This document shows positions 36,051 to 47,047 of a stretch of DNA of 64,000 bases, piece after piece. The DNA comes from Ctena decussata (lineage: Eukaryota; Mollusca; Bivalvia; Lucinida; Lucinidae): assembly GCA_963989385.1 (NCBI GenBank), contig OZ022502.1:15859001-15923000 (forward strand), read 5' to 3'. Within the stretch, counting starts at the first letter, position 1; each line of letters begins with the position of its first letter. Below the pieces are notes generated by a model. That model ran no database searches, was not told the origin of the DNA, and worked only from the letters and a program-made list of their open reading frames with translations. The position numbers and the translations under genes are program-made.

Positions 36051-36500
36051 ATTAAGAATTGAAATTTGATTTTTCAGCGTTCATCGTGTGATGAAGCCAG
36101 TGGGCGGAGCTAAAATTCCATGAAGCGCGAAGCACTTCTTGTAGAATTTTAGCGACGACCACTGGCTTCTTCACACGATGAACGGTGAAAAATCAAATTT
36201 TTATTCTTATATTTACACTTTATTTTAGACCCTTCCTGTGCTGTTTTCGTGGTAATTTAATGATATATATGCAAAATATGCGTGGAAGAAAAGACAGAAA
36301 CGACGTATTCGGCCGTTATTTAAACAGCCGTCGCCATAACGTGACGTCAATCGAACGTTACATGGACCAACCAAGACGTTTGTTAACCTTAGACGTCGCT
36401 TGACGACAACGTCACATGATCAGTTGTCCTTCATCGGTGTATGAAGCCAGTTGCTCTATACGGTTCACCTATGGGAAGTCAGTGGCATATGTAAATATTA
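36051..36500. repeat. Dispersed ~440-bp repeat, copy 2
   Basis: Closely matches 6693-7132 over the full length, including the palindromic left part and the TGTATGAAGCCAGTTGCTCTA tail motif. Same orientation as copy 1. Confidence 0.8.
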
Positions 36501-36659
36501 ATAATTATAACCTGAATACAATCTAATTTCCATTAATTTTTCATATGAATATAAATTGAATATAGATTTCAAGTTATATCAAAGAGAACTTACTATAGCT
36601 GTAACAAATGGTCTGGCGGACAGTAAGTACGATCCTCGCAACTGGGATGTAGCTAAATT

Positions 36660-37014
36660 GAGCCGTGACACAACAAAACCAACAAAGTGGCACATGCGCC
36701 CAGCGAAGACTAAGATCAGCCTGGGCATCCGCCCAGTCTGATCAATGCTTCGCAGCCCGCATGGCGCTAGCTTAGACCCTTAGCTACCATTTAAGCGCAC
36801 AGCAAAGACTGATCAAAATGGGCGAATGCCCAGTCAGCCTGGGCATTCGCCCAGTCTGATCAGAGCTTCGCAGCCTGCATGGCGCTAGTTTAGACCCCTA
36901 GCTACCCTTTAATCGCACAGCAAAGACTCTGATCAAACTGGGCGGATGCCCAGGCTGATCAGAGTATTCGCTGGGCGCACATTTACTTTGTTGGTTTTAT
37001 CGTGTCGCGGCTCA
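36660..37014. mobile_element. GAGCCGCGAC palindromic element with internal duplication
   Basis: 355 bp rather than ~230: the central block with GGCGCTAGCTTAGACCCTTA occurs twice. Ends GAGCCGTGACACAACAAAAC and TTTTATCGTGTCGCGGCTC. Confidence 0.85.
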
Positions 37015-37084
37015 ATTAATTATAAATTATAAATGAATTATGTAATTTACATCAGTTGATCATTTAGAGAAATTCTGCAGTTGT

Positions 37085-37215
37085 CAAGTTTTGCCTCCCT
37101 TCTGAATGGCGTCAACTCTTGAAGGAAAGCATTTGCTCCCTATGAGCAATTTTTTTTCCTTTCTGAGCAGACCCCATTTGGATGGACTAAATTGTCAAAG
37201 CGAGTAAACAGGAAA
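37085..37215. repeat. TTGCCTCCCTTCT hairpin family, copy 1
   Basis: AAGGAAAGCATTTGCTCCC and GAGCAATTTTTTTTCCTTTC form a hairpin between CAACTCTTGA and GAGCAGACCCCATTT. Similar units occur at 45430, 46250, 47165 and 59590. Confidence 0.6.
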
Positions 37216-37667
37216 TCACAAAAATTATTTCTGTTTGTAAAAAAAGCTGATAAGCATGCAGCTGCATTCTACCACCGAAACATACCACCATTTGTTCAAA
37301 TTTAGGCTAATTACAATATTCATAGGTAATTTGTTTCATTATTTAGATATTTCTGATGAAGTATCCCATTCTGAGACTGAATACTTATAAGATATTTGGT
37401 AATTTCGCGAATGTGAATGGAACATAACAGAACAAAACGTCCTATTGAAAGATTCTTATAAATATTCTTATGTGCATTCATGTTGATTCAGGATTATCGA
37501 GATTTTTAAGCCAATAGAAAGGGAAGGAGTGAGGGGGGAGATAGGGGCATTAAATAGAAAATTAATGTATACACAATTAAAAGTAAAACGAACTGCGATG
37601 TGAAAAGCATTCCATGTACACATACTGTATGCGTTACTGGTGTGATCTAAGTTTCTGATTATTATTA

Positions 37668-37991
37668 AGCTTCGTTTACACGGGCAAAGTTTCTGTGACA
37701 CAGTAGGTTTGGCATAGACAAATTTGCTCGTGTGAATGAAAAAATATGCCACATTTTCATTGCCAAATTTATATGGTAAAGTATATATGACAAACAAAAT
37801 TTGTCCGTGTGACAGAAAATTTCCCATAGAATATGTAACAAAGAAACTAGCTATGGAGATGAACACAGAAAACTTTGTTCATAATTAAATCCGTTTGATT
37901 TTGAACAAAGTATATAAAACATTTAACAAAGAAAATGTGGCATGGTGGGCCGTTCACACGGCAAAGTTTATTTGCCCGTGTGAACGAAACT
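37668..37991. mobile_element. TTA-flanked TIR element 5 (ACAAAGTTT-motif type)
   Basis: Left AGCTTCGTTTACACGGGCAAA, right TTTGCCCGTGTGAACGAAACT, TTA on both sides (37665-37667, 37992-37994). The interior holds repeated CACA/AAAGT/TTTGTCCGTGTGA variants. The 132-codon minus frame over it is not a gene. Confidence 0.85.
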
Positions 37992-38037
37992 TTAGTCAAA
38001 GAACTGACTGAGGTCCTATAACAGGCCCAAAGATATA

Positions 38038-38270
38038 TGAGCCACGCAAGAAAACCAACAATGTGGTCGTGCGTCCAGCGCAGACTCAGATCAGCCTGGG
38101 CATCCGCCCAGTCTGATCAGTCTTCGCTGTCCGCATGAAGGTAGCTTAGTCCCTTGGCTACCCTTTAAGCTCTTAGCGAAGGGTCTAATCAGACTGGGTG
38201 GATGCCAAGGCTGATCCGAGTCTGCGCAGGGCGCACAACCACATTGTTGGTTTTCTCGTGTCGCGGCTCA
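38038..38270. mobile_element. GAGCCGCGAC palindromic element
   Basis: TGAGCCACGCAAGAAAACCA to TTTTCTCGTGTCGCGGCTCA with the full set of internal mirrored motifs. Confidence 0.9.
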
Positions 38271-38279
38271 TATACTGTT

Positions 38280-38475
38280 GACATTCGTTATCTCAACGAA
38301 TGACATCTCAAAGTACCCTCATATATCAAAGAATACAGACGCATTTCCGAATGTGCTTTACATCTCTACTCCCGTTATCTCAAAATACTGGTATTTCAAA
38401 GTAAATTTTCTGGAGACCAGAAAATTTACTTTGAGATATCAGTACTTTAAGATGAATTTCGACTTGAGACATCGA
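38280..38475. repeat. TATCTCAAAGTA motif cluster
   Basis: Repeated variants of TATCTCAAAGTACC and its inverse (TTTGAGATAT). Possibly another short motif-filled element without resolved ends. Confidence 0.5.
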
Positions 38476-38809
38476 GCGCTGGCAGTATTATGTTGTATAT
38501 ATCTTCTTGTTAATTTTTATTTTATTTTTATTTTTTAATTTATTTTTTTTTTAATTCCACCTGTCTCAAGGTCAAAATATTCATGCCAACATAGAAATTA
38601 AATAGGTTAATTGATTCCGAGATCAAGGTGTTCCTTTTGTTCTCATCTTTTTACCGTCGAACTCAGTTAATAGTCTCATATTTATTGTGGCTAAAAGCAA
38701 TTGATTATAATGGCTATTGTAAACAATATTGTAGTGATGGGAATGTATATATAAGCAGAAACCCAAGGTCAGCACATCACTGTTTCAGACAGAGATATAC
38801 AGCAACATA

Positions 38810-38889
38810 CCCAGCGGGTAGAGGACTTCGAATCAATGTCGATGAGAATCGACGTCAGTACGTCATTTTGACGGTATGCGCCTGCTGAG
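38810..38889. repeat. CCCAGCGGGT / GACGT short palindrome
   Basis: Starts ACCCAGCGGGTAGAG, contains GATGAGAATCGACGTCAGTACGTC, and ends near CGCCTGCTGAG. Confidence 0.6.
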
Positions 38890-38944
38890 TAGCTGACCAC
38901 TGACCAAAAATACTTCCGCAAAATTAGTGATGCTCATGTTAGAC

Positions 38945-39154
38945 TGAGCAGTGACACGAGAAAATCAACAAAGTGGCATGTGCGCCCAGCGAAGTCAGAT
39001 AGACTTTGTTGTGCGCTTAATTGGTAGCTAAGGGTCTTAGCTGGCTCCATGAGGACGGCGAAGGCTCTGATCAGACTTGGCGGATGCCCAGGCTGATCTG
39101 AGTCTTCGCTGGACGCACATGCCACTTTGTTGGATTTGTCCTGTCGCGGCCCAT
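38945..39154. mobile_element. GAGCCGCGAC palindromic element, diverged
   Basis: TGAGCAGTGACACGAGAAAA on the left, TGTCCTGTCGCGGCCCA on the right. The left internal arm is shortened. Confidence 0.75.
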
Positions 39155-39329
39155 CAGTTACTGTTAATAATAATTTTGAAGCAGTAATTGAATAAAAATA
39201 CCTTTCATGTTTAAGCGGTTAAAAACGGCATTTTTTCCATTTCTAGGATGAAGCCAAATGTCTAACTCAAGTCTTATGAAATTCATCTTTAGCTAGTAAA
39301 CGGGGTTTTCTGTTCTAAAAACAAGCCAA

Positions 39330-39785
39330 AATATCTAGATCCTTTGTGACAGATGCATGGCTACAAATGCTAAATGAAGGTAATTTAGTAGGATGTGTGT
39401 TTGTGGACTTATTTAGTAGCTTGGGAAAACTTAGCTCGTATAAGCTTAACATACATGTTTGTCTTGGTTTGAATCATATTAACGAAAGAGAAGTCAACCG
39501 GTAGCAGTTCTCAGCGGGAGGAAGTAATGTGTGGGGTCCCTCAGGGGTCCATTCTTGGGCCACTCTTATTCCTATTTTTTTATTATTATTATTAATGATT
39601 TACCTTTAGCATTAAAGCATGAAAAACAAACTGTAGACTTATATGCAATGATACAACTATACATGTTGCTGAAAAAGATAAACAAATTACTTGAAGAAAA
39701 CTTTCAAAATGCTTTGGACCTGCTTCGTATTTGTTGCCTGTAAATGGGATGATTCTTAATACAGGAAAAACTACTTCAATGCTCA
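39330..39785 (+). pseudogene. LINE reverse transcriptase fragment, frameshifted
   Basis: A first frame gives FVTDAWLQMLNEGNLVGCVF and a VDL motif, typical of the palm of non-LTR reverse transcriptases. A later frame gives MCGVPQGSILGPLLFL, the conserved PQGS-LGP box. After a TTATTATTATTATTA expansion a shift restores INDLPLALKHEKQTVDLYA, where a one-base loss breaks the catalytic YADD. At least two frameshifts and no 5' or 3' ends make it a dead relic, likely of a jockey/CR1-like clade; clade not determined. Confidence 0.85.
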
Positions 39786-40013
39786 TTACCAGTTGACAAA
39801 AGAGAAGTGTGATTAACTTACGTTACGTACATGAACTTACGCATAACGTACCTGTCGCGTACATCAAACTTATGTCTAACTTATAAACAATACGTCGGCG
39901 TACGCTGAAAATTTTATGCATGCACAAAATTTTGGGCCGCCTTCGACGTACAACAACTTATACCAACGTATTTTAGCGTGCTCGTAACTTATTCATCACT
40001 TACCCCTAACTTA

Positions 40014-41251
40014 AGGCCCCTTTACACTATAACGAATTGAGGGAACGTACCGTGAACCAATTCCAAAAAAATAGACAAAGCTCGAATACGCACAAATACG
40101 CACAAAAACTAGACGAATGTGTTCGTCGGAGCCAAACATAACGAACTGAAAACGAATTTGAAACGACACCAGAACGAGTTCATAACGTATGAATAACTAC
40201 ATATTAACGAACCAGAGCGAATGCGAAACGAATATCAACGAATGTCAACGATCTCTCAACGAACGTCAAACGTGTTTTACGTGCTCTCTGCGTGCGCTCT
40301 GCGTTTAGTGTGCGTATTCGAACCGATCATAGGAGCGGCTGTAGCGTAGTGGATAACACTCCAGACTACCAATCTAGGGGTCGCAAGTTCGATCCCCCGC
40401 TTCTCCGGTCTTTCGGATGAGACTTTAAACCGAGGTCCCGTCTCCATATGACCTCGTTGTTGGTGGGACGTTAAACCCGAGTTCACTCACTCGAACCGAT
40501 CACGTAACTTACAGGTGTATGCACTAGAAGATGGCCAAGAGACGCACGCGAAAGAAATTCTCCGGGGGCAGAGGCAGGGGAAAAAAGGCAGAATCCCCAT
40601 CGCCTCCACCCGTAGCTTCACCACATGATGAAATAAACACTGAAGTATGTTTTTATATACTCAAATAGGCAGGACAACAAGCCTATGTACAAAAGCGCAA
40701 GTCGAACGCTACCCATACGGTACCGCTAAGTTAAAGCACGCCAAGCACGGAACTTAAACGTTTGGAAGTCGCAGCAGCAACGGTAATGATAGGTTGGCGC
40801 ATCGTAATCATACGTTGTTAATACGTGAGAAGTTCGTTAAGAAGTGACAACAATTTGGTTGGACGAATGCCACTGTAGAGGTAACGAACCGTTGTCTTAC
40901 TGCGAACGAACAAACCGTTCGAACTGCACTGCGTTCATAGAAAGAACCCGCTGCGTATGGGCTGTTCGTCGGCATACATCGAGAAATTTTGTGCATGCAT
41001 AAACATTTTCGACGAACTGAGCAAACAACAACGTACGCGAACGTACTTCAACGAACTTAAAACAAACTTAAAGCGATGAGCTAACAAACTCCAGCGTATG
41101 CCAACGTATGTCAGCGAATGCCAAATATCTCCGTACGCTGGCATACGCTGGGACAATTCGTTATAGTGTAAATGCCCCTTTAAGGGGCCTTTACACTATA
41201 ACGAATTAAGGGCCTTTACACTATAACGAATTGGCCCAGCGTGTAAAGGCT
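40014..41251. mobile_element. TTA-flanked TIR element 6 (ACGAATG-motif type) with multiple right termini
   Basis: The left end AGGCCCCTTTACACTATAACG is mirrored at the right. TTA lies at 40011-40013 and 41252-41254; the paralogous locus at about 23178 shows the uninterrupted AACTTATTCAACG. The interior is filled with AACGAA, CGAACG and ACGTATG variants. The right end holds three copies of CACTATAACGAATT within 41155-41235. It also carries a SINE (40330-40490). Confidence 0.88.
40330..40490 (+). mobile_element. tRNA-derived SINE, 12-bp target duplication
   Basis: TCGAACCGATCA at 40318-40329 and 40491-40502. Head AGGAGCGGCTGTAGCGTAGTG, B box AAGTTCGATCCCC, tail TTCACTCAC. Inserted into the TTA element. 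Confidence 0.92.
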
Positions 41252-41335
41252 TTATTCAACGTACTCCAGCGTGTTTGCTAAATTTCTCATACGTCGACAT
41301 ACGCTGATGCTAAACGTCAGTATGTGACAGCCACA

Positions 41336-42611
41336 TAAACCTCAGGTCAGTGTCAAATAAAAAAAAAAGATTAATCTTTTTAAAGGCAGCTTTTCGTACT
41401 CCGGTGGAATGGTTTGGATCAAGATTACTTGTTTTATAATTCATGAAAGTTTAATAATAAAACAATCAAATTCCCTCGAAGCATTTACGAAAAAATGTTT
41501 AAAATGGAAGGTGAACATGTTTCTTAAAACAATCATCTTAATTATTTGATATAACTCCATCGCCATAATAAGTTCCCTGCAGTTCATACTCATTGATTTG
41601 TAGCATTTCTTGTATTTTTAATTGCATTACTTTGTATTTGTACATATACATGTAACTTTTCGAGGACATAAAATGTATGCCATGCTCCTCTCGAAACCTG
41701 AAATGCATAGAATGGAAAGCCCGATTTTCTCAAACAAATAATTATTCTCAAGTCATTTAATTTCGTGTTCCAGTTGTTTGTTAGTCATTATCATCGTTTG
41801 TCAGATATCATCTTTTAATTCCACCTTAGCAGTTAATCAAACCAGTTTCAGAGTATGAAAATGCAAGGCAGAAAATTAATCAGCTTGGCACATGCATCCA
41901 CCCATCCCCCCCCCCCCCCCACACACACACACACATACACACCTTTTTTTCACACTGACCTTTATTTCATTGCCTTATGACTGACAATCGAGCTGTCAAC
42001 ATTTAAGTCAACCCATTTCCAAAGTACTAATTTCGCAACATTGCACTGATAATAATATCATTTCGACCAAGTATTTTAGCAAAACAACGTCTTCGTGAAA
42101 TATTGCGAAATAAAACTTCTGCGAATATTTCCCGACTAACTGTACACACATAATTGTAAAAAAAAAACAAAAAAAAAAAACTAGAACATCAAAAAATAAT
42201 TACCGTATTGTCCTAAAACGTCTCAAAGTTGCAGATGGAATGAAAAACAGTGTTGACCCTGATCAGACTGTCCTTAGGAGCAGCCTGCTCCGTGTCTACT
42301 CTGTTTTCTCAGACCTGTCTGTCCCAATATTTTGTAAGTTTTACGGTATTAAATAAGTTACAAAAATTACAAAATAATTTGCAGGAAACCCTGACCAGAT
42401 TTAAAATGTGTTATTAAATTCAAATAAGGTAAAACAAAAGAAATCACGTACAAATGACAAAAATGAAAATAATAATAAGAATTAGCCTCTTACCCTTATC
42501 AGGACAAATTTGCCAGTAATTTACAGCGACCAGGTTACATGATAATTATCACTTACAATTAAAACATGTTAAATTCTGCTAATTCCTAAATATTGGGACT
42601 GAAATCCATGC
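41336..42611. other. No recognisable gene
   Basis: AT-rich. Contains a poly-C/(AC)n tract (about 41908-41935), an A-rich tract near 42160, and a degenerate copy of the 67-bp hairpin near 42247-42315. Confidence 0.45.
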
Positions 42612-42678
42612 GCAAGCAGTGTAGACCCAGATCAGACTGCTCCTCAGGAGCAGTCTGACCAGGGTCTACACTGTTAGC
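42612..42678. repeat. 67-bp hairpin element, core type CTGCTCC
   Basis: GCAAGCAGTGTAGACCCAGA / TCAGACTGCTCC-TCA-GGAGCAGTCTGA / CCAGGGTCTACACTGTTAGC. Confidence 0.9.
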
Positions 42679-43176
42679 GACTTTTTTAAAAGTTTTTACC
42701 ACCTCATCAGTAAGAAGCATCTTGTTTAGAATTTATGAAAATTACATTTAATTTAAAAAGCGAATCCCAAAATTTAGGGTGGTTATGGTAAAATATGATT
42801 ATGCAAATAATCTATATATTATTCCCCAAGGAGGAGTCTTTTAGTAAGCATGCTAGCAACACAATATGACTACTATCCCGGATAGCAATAATGTTCAATT
42901 TATATTCGGATTTAGTTCCATGCAATGGACATCGATTTCGACCCGTCTCAAAATCGTACCTCACGATTTGCTAAAATTGACACTCAGAGCGGGTTTTCGA
43001 ACTTGCGTAGATAGATCTTCACAGACTTGGGTGTTTCTAGGGATCTGCAGATTGTTGTCGTGGATATGGAAGACTGGTCAGACTGCGCAACTACATAGAC
43101 TGGTCTGATTCGGAACACTGTTAGAAGGTGCCAAAAGCCTCTCTGTCTTTCATGCTGACATGGGTCAAATAATATT

Positions 43177-43403
43177 TGAGCCGCGACACGAGAAAACCAA
43201 CAATGTGGTTATGCGCCCAGCGCAGACTCAGATCAGCCTGGGCATCCGCCCAGCCTGATCAGAGTCTTCGCTGTCCGCATGCGGAGGTAGCTTAGACCCT
43301 GAGCTACCCTGAAGAGTCTGATCAGACTTGGCGGATGCCCAGGCTGATCTGAGTCTGCGCTGGGCACACAACCACATTGTTGGTTTTCTCGTGTCGCGGC
43401 TCA
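43177..43403. mobile_element. GAGCCGCGAC palindromic element
   Basis: TTGAGCCGCGACACGAGAAA to CTCGTGTCGCGGCTCA, arms well conserved, short central deletion. Confidence 0.9.
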
Positions 43404-43736
43404 TTTATATTCTAATTGATGATCTGAACAAAGAGTTATTAATGCAAAGCTTCTCTGTTCGCAGGGCATAGTTTTCAGTGCAGAACTGTCACGGATCATT
43501 TTAAAACTTTTTTGTTTACTTGTATTTGTGTTAAAATAGTAGAAAGACAGAGCCTTAAATTAATTGTCTAAAGCATTAATGCACGGTCACAATGGTTCCT
43601 TTTTTTCTGTGAAAAAAATAAATAAATAAAAAAACGAAAAAAAAAAAAAGGAGCAAACAAGCTTACAACATCAAAAACCAAATTGGATATCCCCATCAAA
43701 TCAGTAGGACTAAAATCATTAATACTTTTTTTTATA

Positions 43737-43905
43737 TTTGAACCGCGACACGAGAAAACCAACAGTGTGGTTGTGCGCCCAGGGCAGACTCAGATCAGCC
43801 TGGGCATCCGCCCAGTCTGATCAGAGTCTTCGCTGTCCGCATAGAGATAGCTCAGTCCCTTAGCTACCCTTTAAGCACTTAGCGAAGAGTCTGACCAGTC
43901 TGACC
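43737..43905. mobile_element. GAGCCGCGAC palindromic element, right-truncated
   Basis: Left arm from TTTGAACCGCGACACGAGAA through TTAGCGAAGAGTCTGACCAG. The right terminus is absent. Confidence 0.8.
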
Positions 43906-44154
43906 AAAGTGCACAAGTATCAGAAATATTGGTGATATAAGAGATTCACAAACGGACAGAACGGTTTTGTAATAAGAAAACAAATCAAGCAGCACCACAA
44001 TAAAAATTTCAAAGAATTAATGTATTTGAAAAAAGATTTTTTAACAAACACTAAACGGTTATAATAGAATATGATGAGTGGGAAAAATCATCTGAACTTG
44101 TATGGTTATGTCATATAAGCTCATAGACTTCCCAGCTTGACAGATTGAAGGGGT

Positions 44155-44215
44155 GGGGCGGGGTGGGTTGTGTGTGGGGAGGGGGGGGGGGGAGGAGGTG
44201 TGGGAGTACCCAACA
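44155..44215 (+). repeat. G-rich tract
   Basis: Runs of three or more G recur (GGGGTGGGGCGGGGTGGG and a 12-G run). G-quadruplex formation is possible; assembly length uncertain. Confidence 0.7.
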
Positions 44216-44421
44216 CGGCGTCCGGTCCGTATGGTAAAACCTGAAATTGCTTACAGTGGAAACCAATTTTCGTCAGTTTGAGCTTTAACACATGGTAAAT
44301 AAGCCTTTTAAGTTTTAAGTCAGCGCTTTGCCCTTTTTATGGAATTTCCGCTCGCTAGTTTTAATGTTATGCTTAGCTTTGAATGAGTTGAGGATTTCCA
44401 TTCAGAGCGACCTCCCTTTAA

Positions 44422-44755
44422 CACAGGGTATAATCGATTCCGCCAATTTTCGCTTCCTGCAGAGACTGTCCGTCATATTTGGCTTCCGCCGAGACTGTCC
44501 GCGAACTCTTGCTTCCTGCAGAGACTACTGTCCTCGAGAAATGGCTTCCTGCCGAGACTGTCCGCGTGACTCTGCTTCCTGCCGAGAGCCTCGGCAGGAA
44601 GCAGAATCACGCGGACAGTCTCTGCAGGAAGCCATTTATCATGTACAGAAGTCTCGGCAGGAAGCAAGAGTTCGCGGACAGTCTCGGTGGAAGCCAGATA
44701 TGATGTACAGTCTCTGCAGGAAGCGAAAATTGGCGGAATCGATTATACCCTGTGT
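44422..44755. mobile_element. Palindromic TIR element with TTAA flanks
   Basis: CACAGGGTATAATCGATTCC is inverted exactly at the right end, with TTAA at 44418-44421 and 44756-44759. The interior arms are built from GCTTCCTGC(C/A)GAGACTGTCC units pointing towards a centre at about 44590. TTAA target duplication is typical of piggyBac-like elements. No transposase. The apparent frames are repeat translations. Confidence 0.88.
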
Positions 44756-44855
44756 TTAAGAAGTTAATTTTACTGCAAAATTCTAAGTATTGGGGAAGAT
44801 AGGTGTGAGCAACAGTTCAGATCCAGATCAGACTCTGACCAAGGTCTACATTGTT

Positions 44856-45420
44856 TGCCATATCATCTGCATTTTAGACACATTCTTGCATTGTAAAGAC
44901 AAACTATTCCATTTTTTGACAATTACTCGATGCCAGGATCAGGTGTGGCCTTTACCTTCTGGAGAATATGGTTTTAAGAACTGGGCGCAAGTAAGCATAA
45001 ATAGGATGAAACATAAAACAAAATATCGGTTTCTATATAATCATATATCATATTACCTGCGAAATATTTTCATTCAACAGACATCAAAATGGCATTTTTG
45101 ACAAAACATGGTCACAACAATAACATCTGCTCAAAGCCGATGTATCACGGCTAGCTCTTTCAAATGGCGCCGTCAGTGGAAACCAGTGGCGGCCGCCAAC
45201 CAGTGGTCTCACAATCGCAAGGCCGTAAAGGCTGATACCTTGCTTTGTGAATAAAACACAACATATCGTATTAATCCTATTAAACGCCCCAGGGGCGTTG
45301 CATTTTACAAAAGGGTGGGCGTTAGTTAGAGCCTAAAATGTAGTAAATTAGCTACTGCCAAATACCTCTAATCACAATATTAAGATGAGTGGGTATACTA
45401 GCAGAGGAAACAACTCTCCT
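44856..45420. other. No recognisable gene
   Basis: A degenerate hairpin-family remnant lies near 44807-44862; the rest shows nothing recognisable. Confidence 0.4.
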
Positions 45421-45424
45421 ATTT

Positions 45425-45535
45425 TTGCCTCCCTTCTTAATAGGAGTCAACTCTTAAAGAAAAAAAAAATTGCTTCTCTAGAGGCAAATTCTTTTCTTTA
45501 AGAGTAGACTCCATATCAAAGAGCTATCTAATACA
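45425..45535. repeat. TTGCCTCCCTTCT hairpin family, copy 2
   Basis: CTCTTAAAGAAAAAAAAAAT...GAGGCAAATTCTTTTCTTTAAGAG folds back on itself between GGAGTCAA and TAGACTCC. Confidence 0.65.
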
Positions 45536-45706
45536 GAGAAGCAAACAGGAATTCATGAAATTTATAGATAATTTAATATTATTTTCGGAAAAAGGCAGTG
45601 GGCATTTATTAGAGCAGGGGCGTTTATCTGGATTAATATGTTATGTATATTGGTCAAATTTGATCCCATAGTTTAAAAGCAAACAAATAAATACAAAAAG
45701 AAGAAT

Positions 45707-45708
<2 letters not shown>

Positions 45709-45760
<52 letters not shown>

Positions 45761-45775
45761 CACACACGGACACAC
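45709..45775. repeat. (AC)n microsatellite
   Basis: About 27 CA dinucleotides followed by an interrupted stretch. The 120-codon frame through it is spurious. Confidence 0.95.
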
Positions 45776-45979
45776 ACAAAGAATATTAATTACCAAAAAA
45801 ATGTTATCAAACTTAAAAATACTTTTTGTTCCAATTCGAATAGTGATAATATAATAAAAGCAGCAAGCATTTGATGGTAATGGTTCACCAGGATCCATGT
45901 AAAGCTGGTGATACTGCTCCGAATTAGAATGGATAATACCAATTGTCGGCATGCGTTCAGCCGCGCTGATGTTAAAAAT

Positions 45980-46217
45980 TGAGCCGCGACACAACAAAAC
46001 CAAAAAAGTGGTTGTGCGCCCAGCGCAGACTCAGATCAGCCTGGGCATTCGCCTAGTCTGAACAGAGTCTTCGCTGTCCGCATGGAGGTAGATTAAAACC
46101 TTAGCTAGCCTTTATGCGCTTAGCGAAGGGTGTGATCAGACTGGGCGGATGCCCAGGCTGACCTGAGTCTACGCTGGGCGCACGACCACTTTGTTGTTTT
46201 TTTCGTCTCGCGGCTCA
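45980..46217. mobile_element. GAGCCGCGAC palindromic element
   Basis: TGAGCCGCGACACAACAAAA to TTCGTCTCGCGGCTCA, full-length. Confidence 0.9.
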
Positions 46218-46239
46218 AATTTGAATACACTCTCAGGGA

Positions 46240-46400
46240 GAGCAACTCTGCCGTTTTCATTTTTGCCTTCCTTTTAAATGGGGATCAACACATGAAGAAA
46301 AGAATTTGCTCCTCTAGGAGCTAATTCTTTCCTTTTAGAGCAGACACGTACCATTTTGAAGGGCTACGTGGTCCAAGCAAGCAAATAAATGGTCATAAAA
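46240..46400. repeat. TTGCCTCCCTTCT hairpin family, copy 3
   Basis: GAAAAGAATTTGCTCCTCTA and TAGGAGCTAATTCTTTCC form the stem; flanks GGGGATCAACAC and GAGCAGACAC. Confidence 0.6.
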
Positions 46401-46898
46401 GTTGTTTCCCTTTGTAAAAATGGTAGAAAAATGGATCTATACTCATAAAAAGTATTTTATAAACCTTGTGATTGACTTGATATACTGATGAAATATTCAT
46501 TTGTAACCTCAAGCATTTACATTGTTACCAATATTTATGAGCGATTAATATTTATAAGCGATTAAGTTTAATACATATTTTATTATCTATACTTTACTTT
46601 GAACTAATTTTGAATTTTGATGCTATTCAAAACAGATTGATATCACCAATATGAACAGATAAGATTCATGCCAATTCATTTTAAGAAAAATCTATCATAC
46701 AATATGTGCCTCCGTTTAAGGTGCGCGAGAACACCAAGGGCGTAACTGATTATACGCAAAAAATACGCAGGTGCGTAATGAAATTTTGTCGATTGACAAA
46801 ATTTCAAAAAGCACATGCATATTTAATGATGCTGCTGAAATTTTGTAAACTGGTCGAGATTTCAATAGTTACTGCAAACAGACTATCTTTGGGGATAT

Positions 46899-47047
46899 AC
46901 GCAGCAGGCACATGACGTTGAAATGACGTCGTACTGACGTCGATGAGACGTAAAGACATCGCATCGACGACATACGTCATTTTGACGTCATGTGCCGTCA
47001 CATCGACATCAGTACGACGTCATTTCAACGTCATGTGCCTGCTGGGT
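46899..47047. repeat. GCAGGCACATGACGTTG palindrome
   Basis: GCAGCAGGCACATGACGTTG and CAACGTCATGTGCCTGCTGG are exact inverted ends. The interior is GACGTCGTACTGACGTCGA repeats. Clearest member of the CCCAGC(A/G)GGC family. Confidence 0.88.

Larger units (their letters stand above)
39811..41335. mobile_element. Second copy of the ACGTATG-type element, split by a nested insertion
   Basis: Left part 39811-40013 and right part 41252-41335 match 22978-23262 closely (for example TATGCATGCACAAAATTTTG). They are separated by a 1.2-kb element. The left part of the parent element is missing. Confidence 0.85.

Noticed and set aside
37468..37866. 132-codon minus frame
   Set aside because: Mostly inside the TTA-flanked element at 37668-37991; no conserved domain.
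44328..44759. 143-codon frame with repeated CRDCPR motifs
   Set aside because: Translation of the inverted 20-bp units in the TTAA-flanked palindrome.
45641..46003. 120-codon minus frame
   Set aside because: Runs through a long (AC)n microsatellite giving a Cys-Val repeat.
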